A stretch of DNA of 64,000 nt. Origin: Acetivibrio saccincola (lineage in GTDB: Bacteria; Bacillota; Clostridia; Acetivibrionales; Acetivibrionaceae). The notes beneath the pieces are model-generated. The model saw only the letters and a program-made list of their open reading frames with translations. It was not told the origin of the DNA and did no database searches. Shown here one piece after another: positions 36,914-46,688 of this stretch. The stretch spans positions 2,852,001 to 2,916,000 of the forward strand of contig NZ_CP025197.1 of the NCBI RefSeq assembly GCF_002844395.1. The letters are read 5' to 3'. The translations under genes were made by a program, and so were the position numbers. The stretch's first letter is position 1. Every line of letters begins with the position of its first letter.

Positions 36914-37225
36914 TTACCTCCGTTTTCTGTAAACCTCTTTAATTCTTTTAAAAGACCCAAAAACATATAAAATTTTTGCAAAATCAAAACCAAATTTGCT
37001 TTTGGCATATCTTTCTTTATCTATTTTTTCAGCTATCTTTTCTGATAAATCTTTTTTAAGCCCTATTTTATTTTTAGAAACTGCATCAATAAAAGATAAA
37101 GTCTCATAATATGAAGCACATTCTTTACATGACTTTATATGCTTCTTTATCTTTTCTGCACTATTAGCAGAAAGGGTACCTTCACTGTACTTTTCTATGT
37201 CCTCTTTTTTATAATTACACCTCAT
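36914..37225 (-). CDS. Putative anti-sigma factor, zf-HC2 type
   Basis: 103 aa. An N-terminal zinc-binding anti-sigma domain with IKKHIKSCKECASYYE (HxxxCxxC) at about 27-42, and a basic C-terminal end (KRIKEVYRKRR). No clear TM helix, so it is probably soluble: such ZAS proteins often release sigma upon oxidation of the zinc cluster. Its ATG overlaps the upstream sigma gene's stop (ATGA at 37225-37222), the classic arrangement for a sigma/anti-sigma pair. Since the sigma gene carries a frameshift, this anti-sigma may now lack its partner unless the frame is restored. Confidence 0.78.
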   Translation of the reverse strand: MRCNYKKEDIEKYSEGTLSANSAEKIKKHIKSCKECASYYETLSFIDAVSKNKIGLKKDLSEKIAEKIDKERYAKSKFGFDFAKILYVFGSFKRIKEVYRKRR

Positions 37226-37784
37226 CTTATAATATCACCTCTCTTTTTATTGTATTTTTGTCGAAGGATTTCCCTTCCCCTTTTGACTCTCATTTTTGCA
37301 GCATATTCAGATATACCCAGGATTTCTCCAATTTCTTTATAGCTAAATTCCTTTGTATGCCTTAATAAAACTGCTATTTTCTGTTTTTCACTTAAACTCC
37401 CCATCATCTTAATAAATTCTGTGTACATTTCTTTATTTTCGTATACAATTTCCGGACAATCCTGTAAATTGTATAATTCCTCAGGTATTTTCTCAAAAGT
37501 AATTTTTTCATAGTATTTTTTCTTTTTTTGTAGCCGGATTTGTATGTGTTGGCCGCAATTTTATATATCCATGTGGAAAAACTCCATTTTTCATTGTATC
37601 TATAGAGATATTTGTATGCCCTTAAAAATACATCCTGAAGTATTTCCTCTGCATCTTCTTTGGAATATGTAATTTTTGGAAGGAAACTATAAAGCCGGTC
37701 CTGATATCTTTTTACCAGAACTGTAAAACTGGATATATCACCCTCCAGCACTTTTCTCACCAAAACTTCATCTTTAACCAACAA
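37222..37784 (-). pseudogene. ECF RNA polymerase sigma factor, frameshifted between regions 2 and 4
   Basis: The first frame (37784 onward, TTG start after aggaggtggg) encodes sigma region 2: GDISSFTVLVKRYQDRLYSF, EDAEEILQDVFLRAYKYL, WSFSTWIYKIAANTY. It then enters TAC AAA AAA AGA AAA AAT ACT and drifts out of family sequence. In the -1 frame after that tract (AAA TAC TAT GAA AAA ATT) a normal linker appears, leading to region 4 in 37428-37222: SLSEKQKIAVLLRHTKEFSY, EIGEILGISEYAAKMRVKRG. An intact protein would be about 185 aa. One A is missing from the A7-G-A6 tract: mutation, sequencing error, or recoding. An in-phase A AAA AAT heptamer sits exactly at the switch. The anti-sigma gene overlaps its 3' end. 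Confidence 0.85.
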
Positions 37785-37860
37785 CCCACCTCCTGCCTGC
37801 CTTAAAATATCTCTTCACTATATAGTACCTCATAAATTATTTAAAAGTAACGTTTTTAGT

Positions 37861-37900
37861 AAAAAATAATACCGCTACTTTTAAAAGCAACGGTATTATA
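37861..37900 (-). terminator. Terminator after clpX
   Basis: ATAATACCG...CTTTTAAAAG...CGGTATTAT, a nearly perfect 34-base palindrome (37866-37899), followed on the minus strand by six T. Confidence 0.88.
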
Positions 37901-37922
37901 AAAATCTATAATTTTCAGTTTT

Positions 37923-39212
37923 CTAAGAAGCTGATTCTTTTTTAACTCTGGACTTTTTATTTGTTTGACGTTTTTTCTTGTTTTCATTTATTATTAATTG
38001 AGGCGATTCTTTCTTTTCTACACACTCCTTGGTAATGATGCATTTTTCCACATCTTCCCTTGAAGGTATATCGTACATTACCTCTAACATAATTTCTTCT
38101 AAAATAGCCCTTAGTCCTCTTGCACCCGTATTTCTAGCAATAGCCTTATCTGCAATAGCCTCTAGGGCATCATCTTCAAACTCCAGCTCCACATCGTCCA
38201 TTTCAAAAAGCTTCTGATACTGCTTAATAAGTGCATTTTTAGGCTCTTTTAGTATTCTGACAAGAGCATCCCTGTCAAGGGAATGCAGTGAAACAAGTAC
38301 CGGAAGTCTCCCCACAAACTCAGGAATGAGCCCGTACTTTAAAAGGTCCTGTGGAAGTATTTCTTTTAATATCTCGCCCACATCGGCCTTTTTGCGGCTT
38401 TCAATTTTAGCCCCGAAGCCCATGGACTTTTGACCTATTCTGTTTTCTATTATCTTTTCAATTCCGTCAAAGGCACCTCCACAAATAAACAGTATATTTG
38501 TGGTATCTATTTGTATAAATTCCTGATGTGGATGCTTTCTTCCGCCCTGTGGGGGAACTGAAGCAATGGTTCCTTCAAGAATTTTAAGCAGTGCCTGCTG
38601 GACTCCTTCCCCACTTACATCCCTTGTAATAGAAGGATTCTCTGACTTTCTTGCAATTTTATCAATTTCATCAATATATATAATTCCCTTTTCTGCCCTT
38701 TCTATATCATAATCTGCTGCCTGTATAATCTTTAAAAGGATATTTTCAACGTCCTCACCAACATAACCTGCTTCGGTAAGTGATGTTGCATCAGCAATAG
38801 CAAAGGGAACATTTAAAATTCTTGCCAACGTCTGTGCTAAAAGCGTCTTCCCTGAACCTGTAGGTCCTAACATAACGATATTACTTTTTTGAATCTCCAC
38901 ATCAGAGGCTTTTACTTCTAAATTAATTCTCTTATAATGATTGTAAACAGCAACAGCTAGAGACTTCTTTGCCGCTTCCTGACCTATTACATACTGGTCT
39001 AATATTTCCTTTATCTCAGCCGGCTTTGGTATATCATTAAGCTCTGCATCAATCCTTGAATCTTCAAACTCTTCTTCAATTATTTCTGAACAAAGCTCTA
39101 TACACTCGTCACAGATATATACCCCCGGACCTGCTACCAGTCTCTTTACTTGTTCCTGAGTCTTACCGCAGAAGGAGCATTTTAGCTGTTTCTTTTCATC
39201 ATATCTTGACAC
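37923..39212 (-). CDS. clpX: ClpX, ATPase subunit of ClpXP protease
   Basis: 429 aa. N-terminal C4 zinc domain ([10 protein letters not shown], then CDECIELC) at about 11-41, the AAA+ core with Walker [15 protein letters not shown] near 115 and Walker [13 protein letters not shown] near 177, the [15 protein letters not shown] region, and the [19 protein letters not shown] sensor-2 domain. The C-terminus is a basic Lys-rich extension ([21 protein letters not shown]). It unfolds substrates, including SsrA-tagged proteins from the smpB-ssrA locus in this window, and feeds them to ClpP. Directly downstream of clpP. Confidence 0.97.
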   Translation of the reverse strand: MSRYDEKKQLKCSFCGKTQEQVKRLVAGPGVYICDECIELCSEIIEEEFEDSRIDAELNDIPKPAEIKEILDQYVIGQEAAKKSLAVAVYNHYKRINLEVKASDVEIQKSNIVMLGPTGSGKTLLAQTLARILNVPFAIADATSLTEAGYVGEDVENILLKIIQAADYDIERAEKGIIYIDEIDKIARKSENPSITRDVSGEGVQQALLKILEGTIASVPPQGGRKHPHQEFIQIDTTNILFICGGAFDGIEKIIENRIGQKSMGFGAKIESRKKADVGEILKEILPQDLLKYGLIPEFVGRLPVLVSLHSLDRDALVRILKEPKNALIKQYQKLFEMDDVELEFEDDALEAIADKAIARNTGARGLRAILEEIMLEVMYDIPSREDVEKCIITKECVEKKESPQLIINENKKKRQTNKKSRVKKESAS

Positions 39213-39225
39213 GTTACCACCTCAT

Positions 39226-39810
39226 TCATTTTCTTCTTTCCATAACTTCATCCACTATACCGTAAATTTTTGCCTCTTCTGCTGTCATAAAGAAATCCCT
39301 TTCAACATCCTTTTCAATTCTCTCAATAGGCTGACCTGTCTTTTCACTTAAAATCCTGTTAAGCTTGTCTTTAATCCTGAGTATCCACTCTGCGTGAATT
39401 TTAATGTCTGTTGCCTGACCTCTTGCACCACCTAATGGCTGGTGAATCATTATTTCACTGTTAGGCAATGCGTACCTTTTGCCTTTTGCCCCGGCTGCAA
39501 GCAGAAAAGCACCCATACTTGCTGCAAGCCCCACACAAATAGTTGATACATCAGGTTTTACATACTGCATTGTGTCATATATTGCAAATCCTGCAGTAAC
39601 TGAACCACCCGGGCTGTTTATATATAATTGTATATCCTTATCAGGGTCTTCAGCCTCTAAAAAAAGCATTTGTGCCACTACTAAACTGGCTGTCACATCA
39701 TTTATCTCTTCACTCAAAACTATTATCCTGTCCTTTAATAGTCTTGAGAAAATATCATACGAACGTTCTCCACGGTTGGTTTGTTCCACAACTATCGGTA
39801 CTAAACTCAT
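39226..39810 (-). CDS. clpP: ClpP, serine protease subunit of ClpXP
   Basis: 194 aa when started at [19 protein letters not shown]. The ATG at 39810 follows aaggaggtatgata, whereas the open frame begins 18 codons earlier without a ribosome site. Catalytic triad: Ser in [14 protein letters not shown] (about 98), His in [13 protein letters not shown] (about 123), and Asp in [11 protein letters not shown] (about 172). Standard length. It forms the proteolytic chamber with ClpX, encoded 13 bases downstream. Part of the tig-clpP-clpX unit. Confidence 0.97.
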   Translation of the reverse strand: MSLVPIVVEQTNRGERSYDIFSRLLKDRIIVLSEEINDVTASLVVAQMLFLEAEDPDKDIQLYINSPGGSVTAGFAIYDTMQYVKPDVSTICVGLAASMGAFLLAAGAKGKRYALPNSEIMIHQPLGGARGQATDIKIHAEWILRIKDKLNRILSEKTGQPIERIEKDVERDFFMTAEEAKIYGIVDEVMERRK

Positions 39811-39880
39811 TATCATACCTCCTTGGTTTTCAATCAATGTTATATATTTCTTTCCCAAATACACCGTACTTAAACGTTAT

Positions 39881-41167
39881 TTATTCTATTTTTGCATTCT
39901 CCACTAAAAAATCAATTGTTTTTCTAGCAATTATTGTACTCTTTATATATTCTATATCGTCATCTCTCAAAAGTTTCATAAATTCTTCTTTATCTTTCTG
40001 ATATTTTTCTGAAAGTTTCTTCACTTCCTCTTCAAACTCTTCGTCAGATGCCTGGATGTTTTCTACCTGGCTTATTTTTTCTAATACAAGCTGGGTTTTA
40101 ACTTCTTTTTCTGCCATTTCCCTGCCTTGCTCCCTAAATGTGTCAATGTCCATCTGTGCCATTTGTAAATACTGCTCAAGGCTGAAACCTTGATATCTTA
40201 AACTTGCATCAAATTCACGCATATTAGCATCCAGCTGCTTATCAACCATAACCTTTGGTATTTCAACTTTGGCATTGTCAACTATTTTTTCTATAAGCTT
40301 ATTTTCAAGTTCATGCTTTGCCCTGTGTTCCGCAGCATCAGTAAGCTTTTTTCTTAAATCTTCTTTATATTCTTCTAAAGTGTCAAATTCACTTACATCC
40401 TTTGCAAATTCGTCATCTATTACCGGTAACTCTTTTTTCTTAACATCGTTTACTATTACTTTAAATACAGCATCCTTTCCTGCCAGTTCTTCGCTGCCAT
40501 AATCTTCTGGGAAGGTAACTTTAACTTCAATATCATCCCCCGGTCTTCCACCTATAAGCTGCTCTTCAAAGCCTTTTATAAACTTACCGGAACCAATTTC
40601 CAAAGGAAAATCAGATCCCTTTCCTCCTTCAAAAGGTTCGCCGTCTATAAAGCCTTCAAAGTCTATCTCTGCAATATCCCCTTCTTGTATGCCCCTGTCT
40701 TCCACAGTTATTATTCTGGCATTTTTTTCAGCTACCTTTTGGATTTCCTTTTCCACATCTTCATCGGTGATATTTACTTCTATTTTCTCTATTTCAATAC
40801 CTTTATATTCTCCCAGTTCAACTTCAGGTTTAACTGTCACACTTGCTGTAAAAATTAAATTTTGGCCTTTTCCTATCTGCTTTATATCCAATTCCGGTCT
40901 GTCAACAGGAAATATATTAGTTTCCTTTACAGCCTCTTCATAGGCTTTGGGGAAAATTTCATTTAAAGCATCTTCGTAAAACACTTCCGGTCCATAGTAT
41001 CTTTCCACAATATTTCTAGGTGCTTTCCCCTTCCTGAATCCAGGTACATTAAATCTTTTAGCATTCTTTCTAAACGCCTTTTCTAATCCTTCCTCAAATA
41101 CACCTGCATCAACTTCAATTTCCAACTCAACAATATTTTTTTCCTTTTTTTCCAACTTAACATTCAT
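39881..41167 (-). CDS. tig: Trigger factor, ribosome-associated chaperone and prolyl isomerase
   Basis: 428 aa with all three domains. The N-terminal ribosome-binding domain carries the signature NVPGFRKGKAPRNIVERYYG at about 39-58. The FKBP-type prolyl isomerase is at about 155-240 (IDGEPFEGGKGSDFPLEIGS, then PGDDIEVKVTFPEDY). The long helical chaperone domain follows. It assists folding of nascent chains at the exit tunnel. RBS gggaggaaaaattataa. First gene of the tig-clpP-clpX cluster, the usual order. Upstream, 41187-41225 contains a duplicated atttgcttttattaata element. Confidence 0.97.
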   Translation of the reverse strand: MNVKLEKKEKNIVELEIEVDAGVFEEGLEKAFRKNAKRFNVPGFRKGKAPRNIVERYYGPEVFYEDALNEIFPKAYEEAVKETNIFPVDRPELDIKQIGKGQNLIFTASVTVKPEVELGEYKGIEIEKIEVNITDEDVEKEIQKVAEKNARIITVEDRGIQEGDIAEIDFEGFIDGEPFEGGKGSDFPLEIGSGKFIKGFEEQLIGGRPGDDIEVKVTFPEDYGSEELAGKDAVFKVIVNDVKKKELPVIDDEFAKDVSEFDTLEEYKEDLRKKLTDAAEHRAKHELENKLIEKIVDNAKVEIPKVMVDKQLDANMREFDASLRYQGFSLEQYLQMAQMDIDTFREQGREMAEKEVKTQLVLEKISQVENIQASDEEFEEEVKKLSEKYQKDKEEFMKLLRDDDIEYIKSTIIARKTIDFLVENAKIE

Positions 41168-41416
41168 TTATAATTTTTCCTCCCATTATTTGCTTTTATT
41201 AATATGCAATTTATTTGCTTTTATTAATACACGATAAACCATTTATTTGAAATTTAAAATATAAACCTGTGTAATTTATGATATAAATTTTGTGTATAAG
41301 GCATTAATCCTGTTGCATAAGGCATAAATCCAGTATATATTTAAAAATGGACATTAAAATTAACCATTACATTATAACATAATATGTTTTAAAAATACAA
41401 TAGTACGAAGTCTAAA

Positions 41417-42127
41417 TTAATAATCAGATATATTATAAGGCGTAAAATTTAAATAGTCAGAAGACACAAGTTTAAAATCAATTCCTTCAACTATACCTTC
41501 AACTGCACTATTAAAACTATTTCCATGAAGATGACCGTATAAACATTTTTTTACCCCGTATTCCCCCATTATTTCCACAAAACCTGATGGCTCCTTTGAG
41601 GAATTAAAGGGGGGGTAATGCATCATAACTACAATTTCTTCTTTTCCGCTGCAGGGCTTTGCCATACTTAGGGATAACTTCAACCTGTTTAATTCCCTTT
41701 CGTATATTTTTTTGTCCTCCTCACTAAAGCCGTCATCTCCGGGACATTTCCATCCTCTTGTGCCGCATACAATAAAGCCTTGTATATTATAACTGTTATT
41801 ATGTATAAATTCAATGGTTTTAAAGTTATTTTCTTCTAAAAATTTATTTAGCTTGCTCATGGTAGTCCACCAGTAGTCATGATTGCCTTTTGAAATAACT
41901 TTCCTTCCGGGGAGATTTTCAATAAACTGAAAATCATTTATTGCCTGTTCCAAATAAGTAGCCCAGGAAATATCACCCGGAATAAGGACATAATCCTCCT
42001 CTTTAACGATTTTTTCCCAGTTTTCTTTAAGTTTATCCATATAATTTACCCATGCGCCCCCAAAAATATCCATGGGTTTATCTATACCATATGAAAGGTG
42101 TAAATCAGAAATCCCGTATACAGCCAT
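41417..42127 (-). CDS. Metallophosphoesterase
   Basis: 236 aa calcineurin-like phosphoesterase. Metal-binding motifs: YGISDLHLSY at about 4-13 (DxH), LIPGDISWA at about 48-56 (GDxxW), SKGNHDYWW at about 79-87 (GNHD), MMHYPPF near 167 (H) and YGHLHGNSF near 196 (GHxH). The overall layout matches clostridial predicted phosphohydrolases whose physiological substrate is not established. It lies 13 bases after the uvrC... unit in the sense that it is immediately upstream of clp genes and directly downstream of uvrC on the same strand, so it may be co-transcribed with uvrC. Confidence 0.88.
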   Translation of the reverse strand: MAVYGISDLHLSYGIDKPMDIFGGAWVNYMDKLKENWEKIVKEEDYVLIPGDISWATYLEQAINDFQFIENLPGRKVISKGNHDYWWTTMSKLNKFLEENNFKTIEFIHNNSYNIQGFIVCGTRGWKCPGDDGFSEEDKKIYERELNRLKLSLSMAKPCSGKEEIVVMMHYPPFNSSKEPSGFVEIMGEYGVKKCLYGHLHGNSFNSAVEGIVEGIDFKLVSSDYLNFTPYNISDY

Positions 42128-42140
42128 TTTAAATTAACTC

Positions 42141-43988
42141 CTATTGCCTGAAATATTCATATATATTGTTGGCCAGTTCTTTGCTTATGCCTTTAACTTC
42201 AGAAAGCTGGCTTACACTTGCAGACCTTATTTTCTTTATAGAGCCAAAATGCCTTATTAAGGCCTGCTTTCTTTTCTGCCCTATCCCTTCTATATTGTCC
42301 AATACAGAACCTGAATATCTCTTTTTTCTAAGCCTTTTACTGTATTCTAAGGCAAATCTGTGGGCTTCGTCCTGTATGGATGTTATAAATCTTAAAAGCA
42401 AGAGATCCCGGGAAAGTTCAAATTCAAAATCTTTCCCAACCAATCCCCTTGTCCTGTGTTTTTTATCTTTTACCATCCCTATTACAGGTATATTTTCAAA
42501 TTGAAGCTCTTTTAAAACATCATACACTGAATTTACATGTCCTATGCCTCCGTCTACCATTATTATATCCGGAAGCTTTCCAAAACCCTTATCTTCTTTT
42601 TCCCCGTCTTTGTGTTTTTTAGCACGCATAAATCTTCTAAATATTGCTTCCTGCATACTACCATAGTCATTCTGCACGTCAACTGACTTTATCTTAAACC
42701 TTCTGTATTCACTTTTAGAGGGAAGTCCCTTTTCAAAAACCACCATGGACGCCACAATTTCAGATGATCCAAGGTTAGATATATCATAGGCTTCTATTCT
42801 TTCCGGATGTTTTTTTAAACCTAAAACAGCCGTTATTTTTTCAAGCCCTTCTTTTGCAATTTTCCTTTCATTTTTTACCCGTTCTTTAAAATTCTCAAGG
42901 CAAATCCCTGCATTTTCCGCTACCATTTCAATAAGCCTTAGCTTTTCCCCTCTTTTTGGCACCTTTATATAAACTTTAGATGTCCTCTTTTCTAAAAGCC
43001 ACTTTTCTATAATATCCCTCTCTTCAATGTCCACCTGTATTACAATTTCTTTTGGGACGTACTCTGTACTGCTGTAAAACTGTTCTATAAATGAAGTCAT
43101 CAGCTCACCATCAGTTAAATGGCCGACACCTTCAAAAATAAAATGCTTTCTCCCTATTATCTTTCCTTTTCTTATGAAAAAAATCTGTATGCAGGAATCA
43201 ATTTGATCCCTTGCAAAAGCAATTACATCCTGGTCCTCCATATCAGCACTTACAATCTTTTGCTTTTGTGTTATATGCCTTAGGCTTATTATCTTATCCC
43301 TAATTCTTGCAGCTTTCTCAAACTCCATATTTTGAGAAGCTTCATCCATTTCTTTTTCCAGCTTTTCAATTAAATCCTGCTGGTTTCCATCAAGGAATTT
43401 TACAACATCGGATATAATTTCCCTGTACTCTTCCCTGCTTACATTTCCCTGACAAGGTCCTAAACACTGATGAATATGATAGTTTAAACAAGGCCTGTCT
43501 TTACCTTTATTATCTTTAAATACTTTATTGCAAGATTTTATTGGGAAAATCTTTTTAATAATATCAACGGTTTCCTTTACAGCCCCGGCACTTGTAAAAG
43601 GTCCGAAATACTTAGCCCCGTCCTTTTCTATTTTTCTGGTTATAACAACCCTGGGATAATCTTCCTTCATAGTTACCTTTATAAAAGGATAATTTTTGTC
43701 ATCCTTTAGCATAATATTGTATTTAGGCTTATGCTTTTTTATAAGGTTGCACTCAAGTATCAGTGCTTCAATTTCTGTATCAGTTACTATATATTCAAAC
43801 TCGTGAATTTGAGAAATCATTGCCTGGACTTTTGGATTTTGGTTGGAGTGGGAATTAAAATACTGGCGAACTCTGTTTTTTAAAACAACCGCCTTTCCAA
43901 CATAAATAATTTCGCCGGGTTTATTTTTCATAATGTATACGCCGGGTTTTTCCGGCAATTTCTTTAATTCCTCAGCTATATTAAACAT
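42141..43988 (-). CDS. uvrC: UvrC, excinuclease ABC subunit C
   Basis: About 615 aa. An N-terminal GIY-YIG nuclease (KPGVYIMKN, then IIYVGKAVVLKNRVRQYF) makes the 3' cut; a Cys-rich region (KSCNKVFKDNKGKDRPCLNY) may hold a metal cluster; the UVR motif binds UvrB (KEMDEASQNMEFEKAARIRD). The C-terminal RNase H-like half makes the 5' cut (EAYDISNLGSSEIVASMVVF, IMVDGGIGHV), followed by two helix-hairpin-helix motifs. It completes the dual incision of nucleotide excision repair with UvrA and UvrB, not in this window. ATG at 43988 or GTG nine bases upstream are both possible. Confidence 0.96.
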   Translation of the reverse strand: MFNIAEELKKLPEKPGVYIMKNKPGEIIYVGKAVVLKNRVRQYFNSHSNQNPKVQAMISQIHEFEYIVTDTEIEALILECNLIKKHKPKYNIMLKDDKNYPFIKVTMKEDYPRVVITRKIEKDGAKYFGPFTSAGAVKETVDIIKKIFPIKSCNKVFKDNKGKDRPCLNYHIHQCLGPCQGNVSREEYREIISDVVKFLDGNQQDLIEKLEKEMDEASQNMEFEKAARIRDKIISLRHITQKQKIVSADMEDQDVIAFARDQIDSCIQIFFIRKGKIIGRKHFIFEGVGHLTDGELMTSFIEQFYSSTEYVPKEIVIQVDIEERDIIEKWLLEKRTSKVYIKVPKRGEKLRLIEMVAENAGICLENFKERVKNERKIAKEGLEKITAVLGLKKHPERIEAYDISNLGSSEIVASMVVFEKGLPSKSEYRRFKIKSVDVQNDYGSMQEAIFRRFMRAKKHKDGEKEDKGFGKLPDIIMVDGGIGHVNSVYDVLKELQFENIPVIGMVKDKKHRTRGLVGKDFEFELSRDLLLLRFITSIQDEAHRFALEYSKRLRKKRYSGSVLDNIEGIGQKRKQALIRHFGSIKKIRSASVSQLSEVKGISKELANNIYEYFRQ

Positions 43989-44087
43989 CTCTTTCACATC
44001 CCGTACTACAAAGCTTGTAATATTTGTGTTTATATATGTTTAAAATCTACTTATGTTAAAATTTATTTATGTTTTAAATCCTTCAGC

Positions 44088-45796
44088 TCATTTTGACAGT
44101 ATACTTTTAACAGATTCAATGGATTTTTCCATGACAGCTTTCCGTGCTATTTCCTGTACTTCCTTAAAGCTTATGTTTCTTATAAAGCTGCTTACATTTA
44201 ATGAAAAAACAGGGTTCATACTGAGTTCATGTACCCCCATTCCTATAAGTATAGCAACAGCTTCAATATCACTTGCCATTTCCCCGCAGACACTTACCCT
44301 TTTGTTATTTATTACAGCTTTATCTATGCAGTACTGCAAGGTTTTAAGAAATTCCGGCTCTAAATAGGATCTTCTCTCTAATGGGGAGCACTTTCTGTTG
44401 AATTTACAAATTTGATGCAGTAAATCATTGGTGCCTATACTGATAAAATCCACTTCTTTTAATATTTCATCTAAATTCTCCACCGCAAGGGCAGTCTCTA
44501 CCATGGTGCCCACACTTATTTTTTTGGCTCTATATGAGTACTCTTTTTATAGTCTTTCAGCAGCCTCTTCTATTATTTTTTTGGCTTCCCTAAGCTCTTT
44601 AGCCGTGCTTACCATAGGAAAGGATATTTTTATATTCCCCTTTTCTGCCGCCTTTAAAATGCATTTTATCTGAGTCATAAATTCTTCTTTCCGCTCAAGG
44701 GACCTCTTAATCCCCCGAGAGCTTCTTTCTAATGACTCTGTATTTATTCCTAAAGAATCCGGTAATTTATCCCCTCCAATGTCAGCAGTCCTTATTACAA
44801 CCGGTTTTCCTGACATTTCCTTTGCTATTTTTGAGTATATTAGATATTGTCTTCTCTCATTAGGTGGTTTTTTGTAATTAAGGTAAAGAGATTCTGTCCT
44901 AAGAAGACCGATTCCCGCCATATTTAAAGCTTTAGCAGTATTAAAATCCTTTACATTGCTGATGTTTGCTAAAATTGTCACTAAATGTCCGTCAGTAGTT
45001 ACAACAGGCATTTGATTTTGTTTTTTGTTATAAATAATTTTATAATCGTCAATTTGTTTTCTATAGCTCTCCACCGTTGAATGTGATGGATTAACAATTG
45101 CCAAATCTGACTGACAATCAATTATGGTAGCACTACCGTGGTATTTTGCAATTTTTTCAAATTCAATTTCTCCTAAAACGGGAATTCCGCCGCTTCTTAA
45201 AATAATTGCGCTGTGAGAAAAAAAACCTGCCCCCTCATTAGCCAAAACTCCTTTAACGGATTTTTTACACAACATTGTAGCAATTGTAGGGGTAAGTTCT
45301 TTCACTGCGGCAATATTCTTATTATTGATTTTATCAAAATCAGTGCTGTCCTCACCATGTATATTTTTAATAATTCTCTTTCTAATATCATTTAAATCGT
45401 ATATCCTTTGCTTCATATATTCATTATTGCTTTGCAAAATTTCATCTATGTATTTCTGAATACATAAATGAATAGCCTTTGAAGCATATACCTTTTTTGT
45501 TTTAATTGTATTTTTTATCTCTTCAAAAAAGCTCTTTTATCATCTAACACTTCCCTATAAAAATCAAATATCCGGTTTTCCTCTTCACTAAGTATTCCTC
45601 TGAATCCGTCCTTTAAATCATAAATTTCTATAAAGGTTTTACAAATAGCAACTTCCAATAAAGTGATTTGATTGTCAATTTCTATATCTTCTATATTCCC
45701 TTCATCTATTTTAAATTCTGTATCTTTTATAATAAATAATTTCCCTATAGCTGTACCTGATGAAACGGCATTTCCTTTAAAAATCTCTTCTATCAT
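44088..45796 (-). pseudogene. PTS enzyme I-like gene (ptsI), broken by a frameshift and an in-frame stop
   Basis: Three fragments of one phosphoenolpyruvate-protein phosphotransferase. The N-terminus (IFKGNAVSSGTAIGKLFII) runs to about 45515; its frame is lost in the A6/T6 tract at 45525-45530, where one extra base would continue into EEIKNTIKTKKVYASKAI. The central part keeps the phospho-His region (FFSHSAIILRSGGIPVLGE, where TSH is normal) and GIGLLRTESLYLN. At 44547-44549 an in-frame TAA interrupts the same frame between EEAAERL and KEYSYRAKKISVGTMVE, after which DFISIGTNDLL and SVCGEMASD finish the protein. Two separate lesions make a decaying gene the likeliest reading. An intact enzyme would phosphorylate HPr. 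The upstream HPr-like gene has itself lost its phospho-histidine. Confidence 0.88.
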
Positions 45797-45800
45797 GCTT

Positions 45801-46070
45801 TTACACACTTTCTTCTAAATCTGAAGTAAGAAAATCTTTTAAAACCTTTAATACCTCTTCTTCGTCTTCTCCTTCTGCTATAATGGTAACATCACTGTCC
45901 TTTGCAACTTCTAGTGACAAAATCCCCAATAAACTCTTTCCGTTAGCCTTTCTTTCACCTTTTTCTATCCATACATTTGATTTGTAATTGGATGCTTTTT
46001 GAATAAATAATGCAGCCTGTTTAGGTTCTAACCCGTTTTCTTTGTTAACTTTAATTGTCTCTTTAATCAT
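45801..46070 (-). CDS. HPr-like protein without the phosphorylatable histidine
   Basis: 89 aa with the HPr fold length and order. The active-site loop that normally reads GLHARPA is GLEPKQA (about 13-19), so His15 is replaced by Glu and Arg17 by Lys. The regulatory region NGKSLLGILSL (about 43-53) keeps the serine equivalent to Ser46, the HPr kinase site. Like Bacillus Crh, it therefore could act as a regulatory cofactor (for example with CcpA) but not carry phosphate for sugar uptake. This fits the degraded enzyme I gene immediately downstream. Whether an HPr kinase acts on it cannot be seen here. Confidence 0.85.
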   Translation of the reverse strand: MIKETIKVNKENGLEPKQAALFIQKASNYKSNVWIEKGERKANGKSLLGILSLEVAKDSDVTIIAEGEDEEEVLKVLKDFLTSDLEESV

Positions 46071-46118
46071 ATGTGTAATATCCTCCTAATTCTTTTATCC
46101 AACATTTTATTTATACCA

Positions 46119-46688
46119 CTATTTTTGAAAAAGTTCTACTGTTTTGTCCTTTTTATTTTTGGGTTTATAGGCTTTTGACAGAAAGGCTAATACTGCCAGT
46201 CCGATTAAAATAATATATACCTCAGAAATATATACGCATAAATAAATTAAAACATTTTTAACCATGGTAAAAAACACTGCAGATACTTCTAGAAAATGGT
46301 ATATACCATAAGCATATTTTGTAGGAAAATTTATATAAAGGAAAATAGCCAACAGCTGTTCTCTAAAAGCCGCACCGGCTATGATAAGCGCCAATGTAAA
46401 CAGTATGCTGGATGCAAAATATAGTTTAAGAAACTTTTTGTCCCTTGACTTTTTCGCATATAAATTGATGCGCTGTATTTTTGCCATTACTTCTGATTCA
46501 AATGTCTCAGGGGGCTCTATTTCCCTTTTTTCATTTAATACATCCAGTATAAGGCTGTATTTTGTGTATTCTTCTTTGCAAAGGTCACATATGCTTACAT
46601 GCTCCATCAATTGGTTTTGCTCTTTTTCACTTATATTACCGTCTAAGTATTTTGTAATTAAAACATTACATGAATTACAACTAATCAC
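46119..46688 (-). CDS. Membrane anti-sigma factor, zf-HC2 type
   Basis: 189 aa. N-terminal zinc-binding anti-sigma domain: CNSCNVLITKYLDG, then LMEHVSICDLCKEEY (HxxxCxxC). A linker leads to one TM helix (FASSILFTLALIIAGAAF) and a second C-terminal hydrophobic segment (YIILIGLAVLAFL), so it is anchored in the membrane, with the sigma-binding domain in the cytoplasm. The start is GTG at 46688, overlapping the sigma factor's TGA (GTGA). It should hold the adjacent ECF sigma factor inactive until an envelope signal releases it. Confidence 0.88.
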   Translation of the reverse strand: MISCNSCNVLITKYLDGNISEKEQNQLMEHVSICDLCKEEYTKYSLILDVLNEKREIEPPETFESEVMAKIQRINLYAKKSRDKKFLKLYFASSILFTLALIIAGAAFREQLLAIFLYINFPTKYAYGIYHFLEVSAVFFTMVKNVLIYLCVYISEVYIILIGLAVLAFLSKAYKPKNKKDKTVELFQK

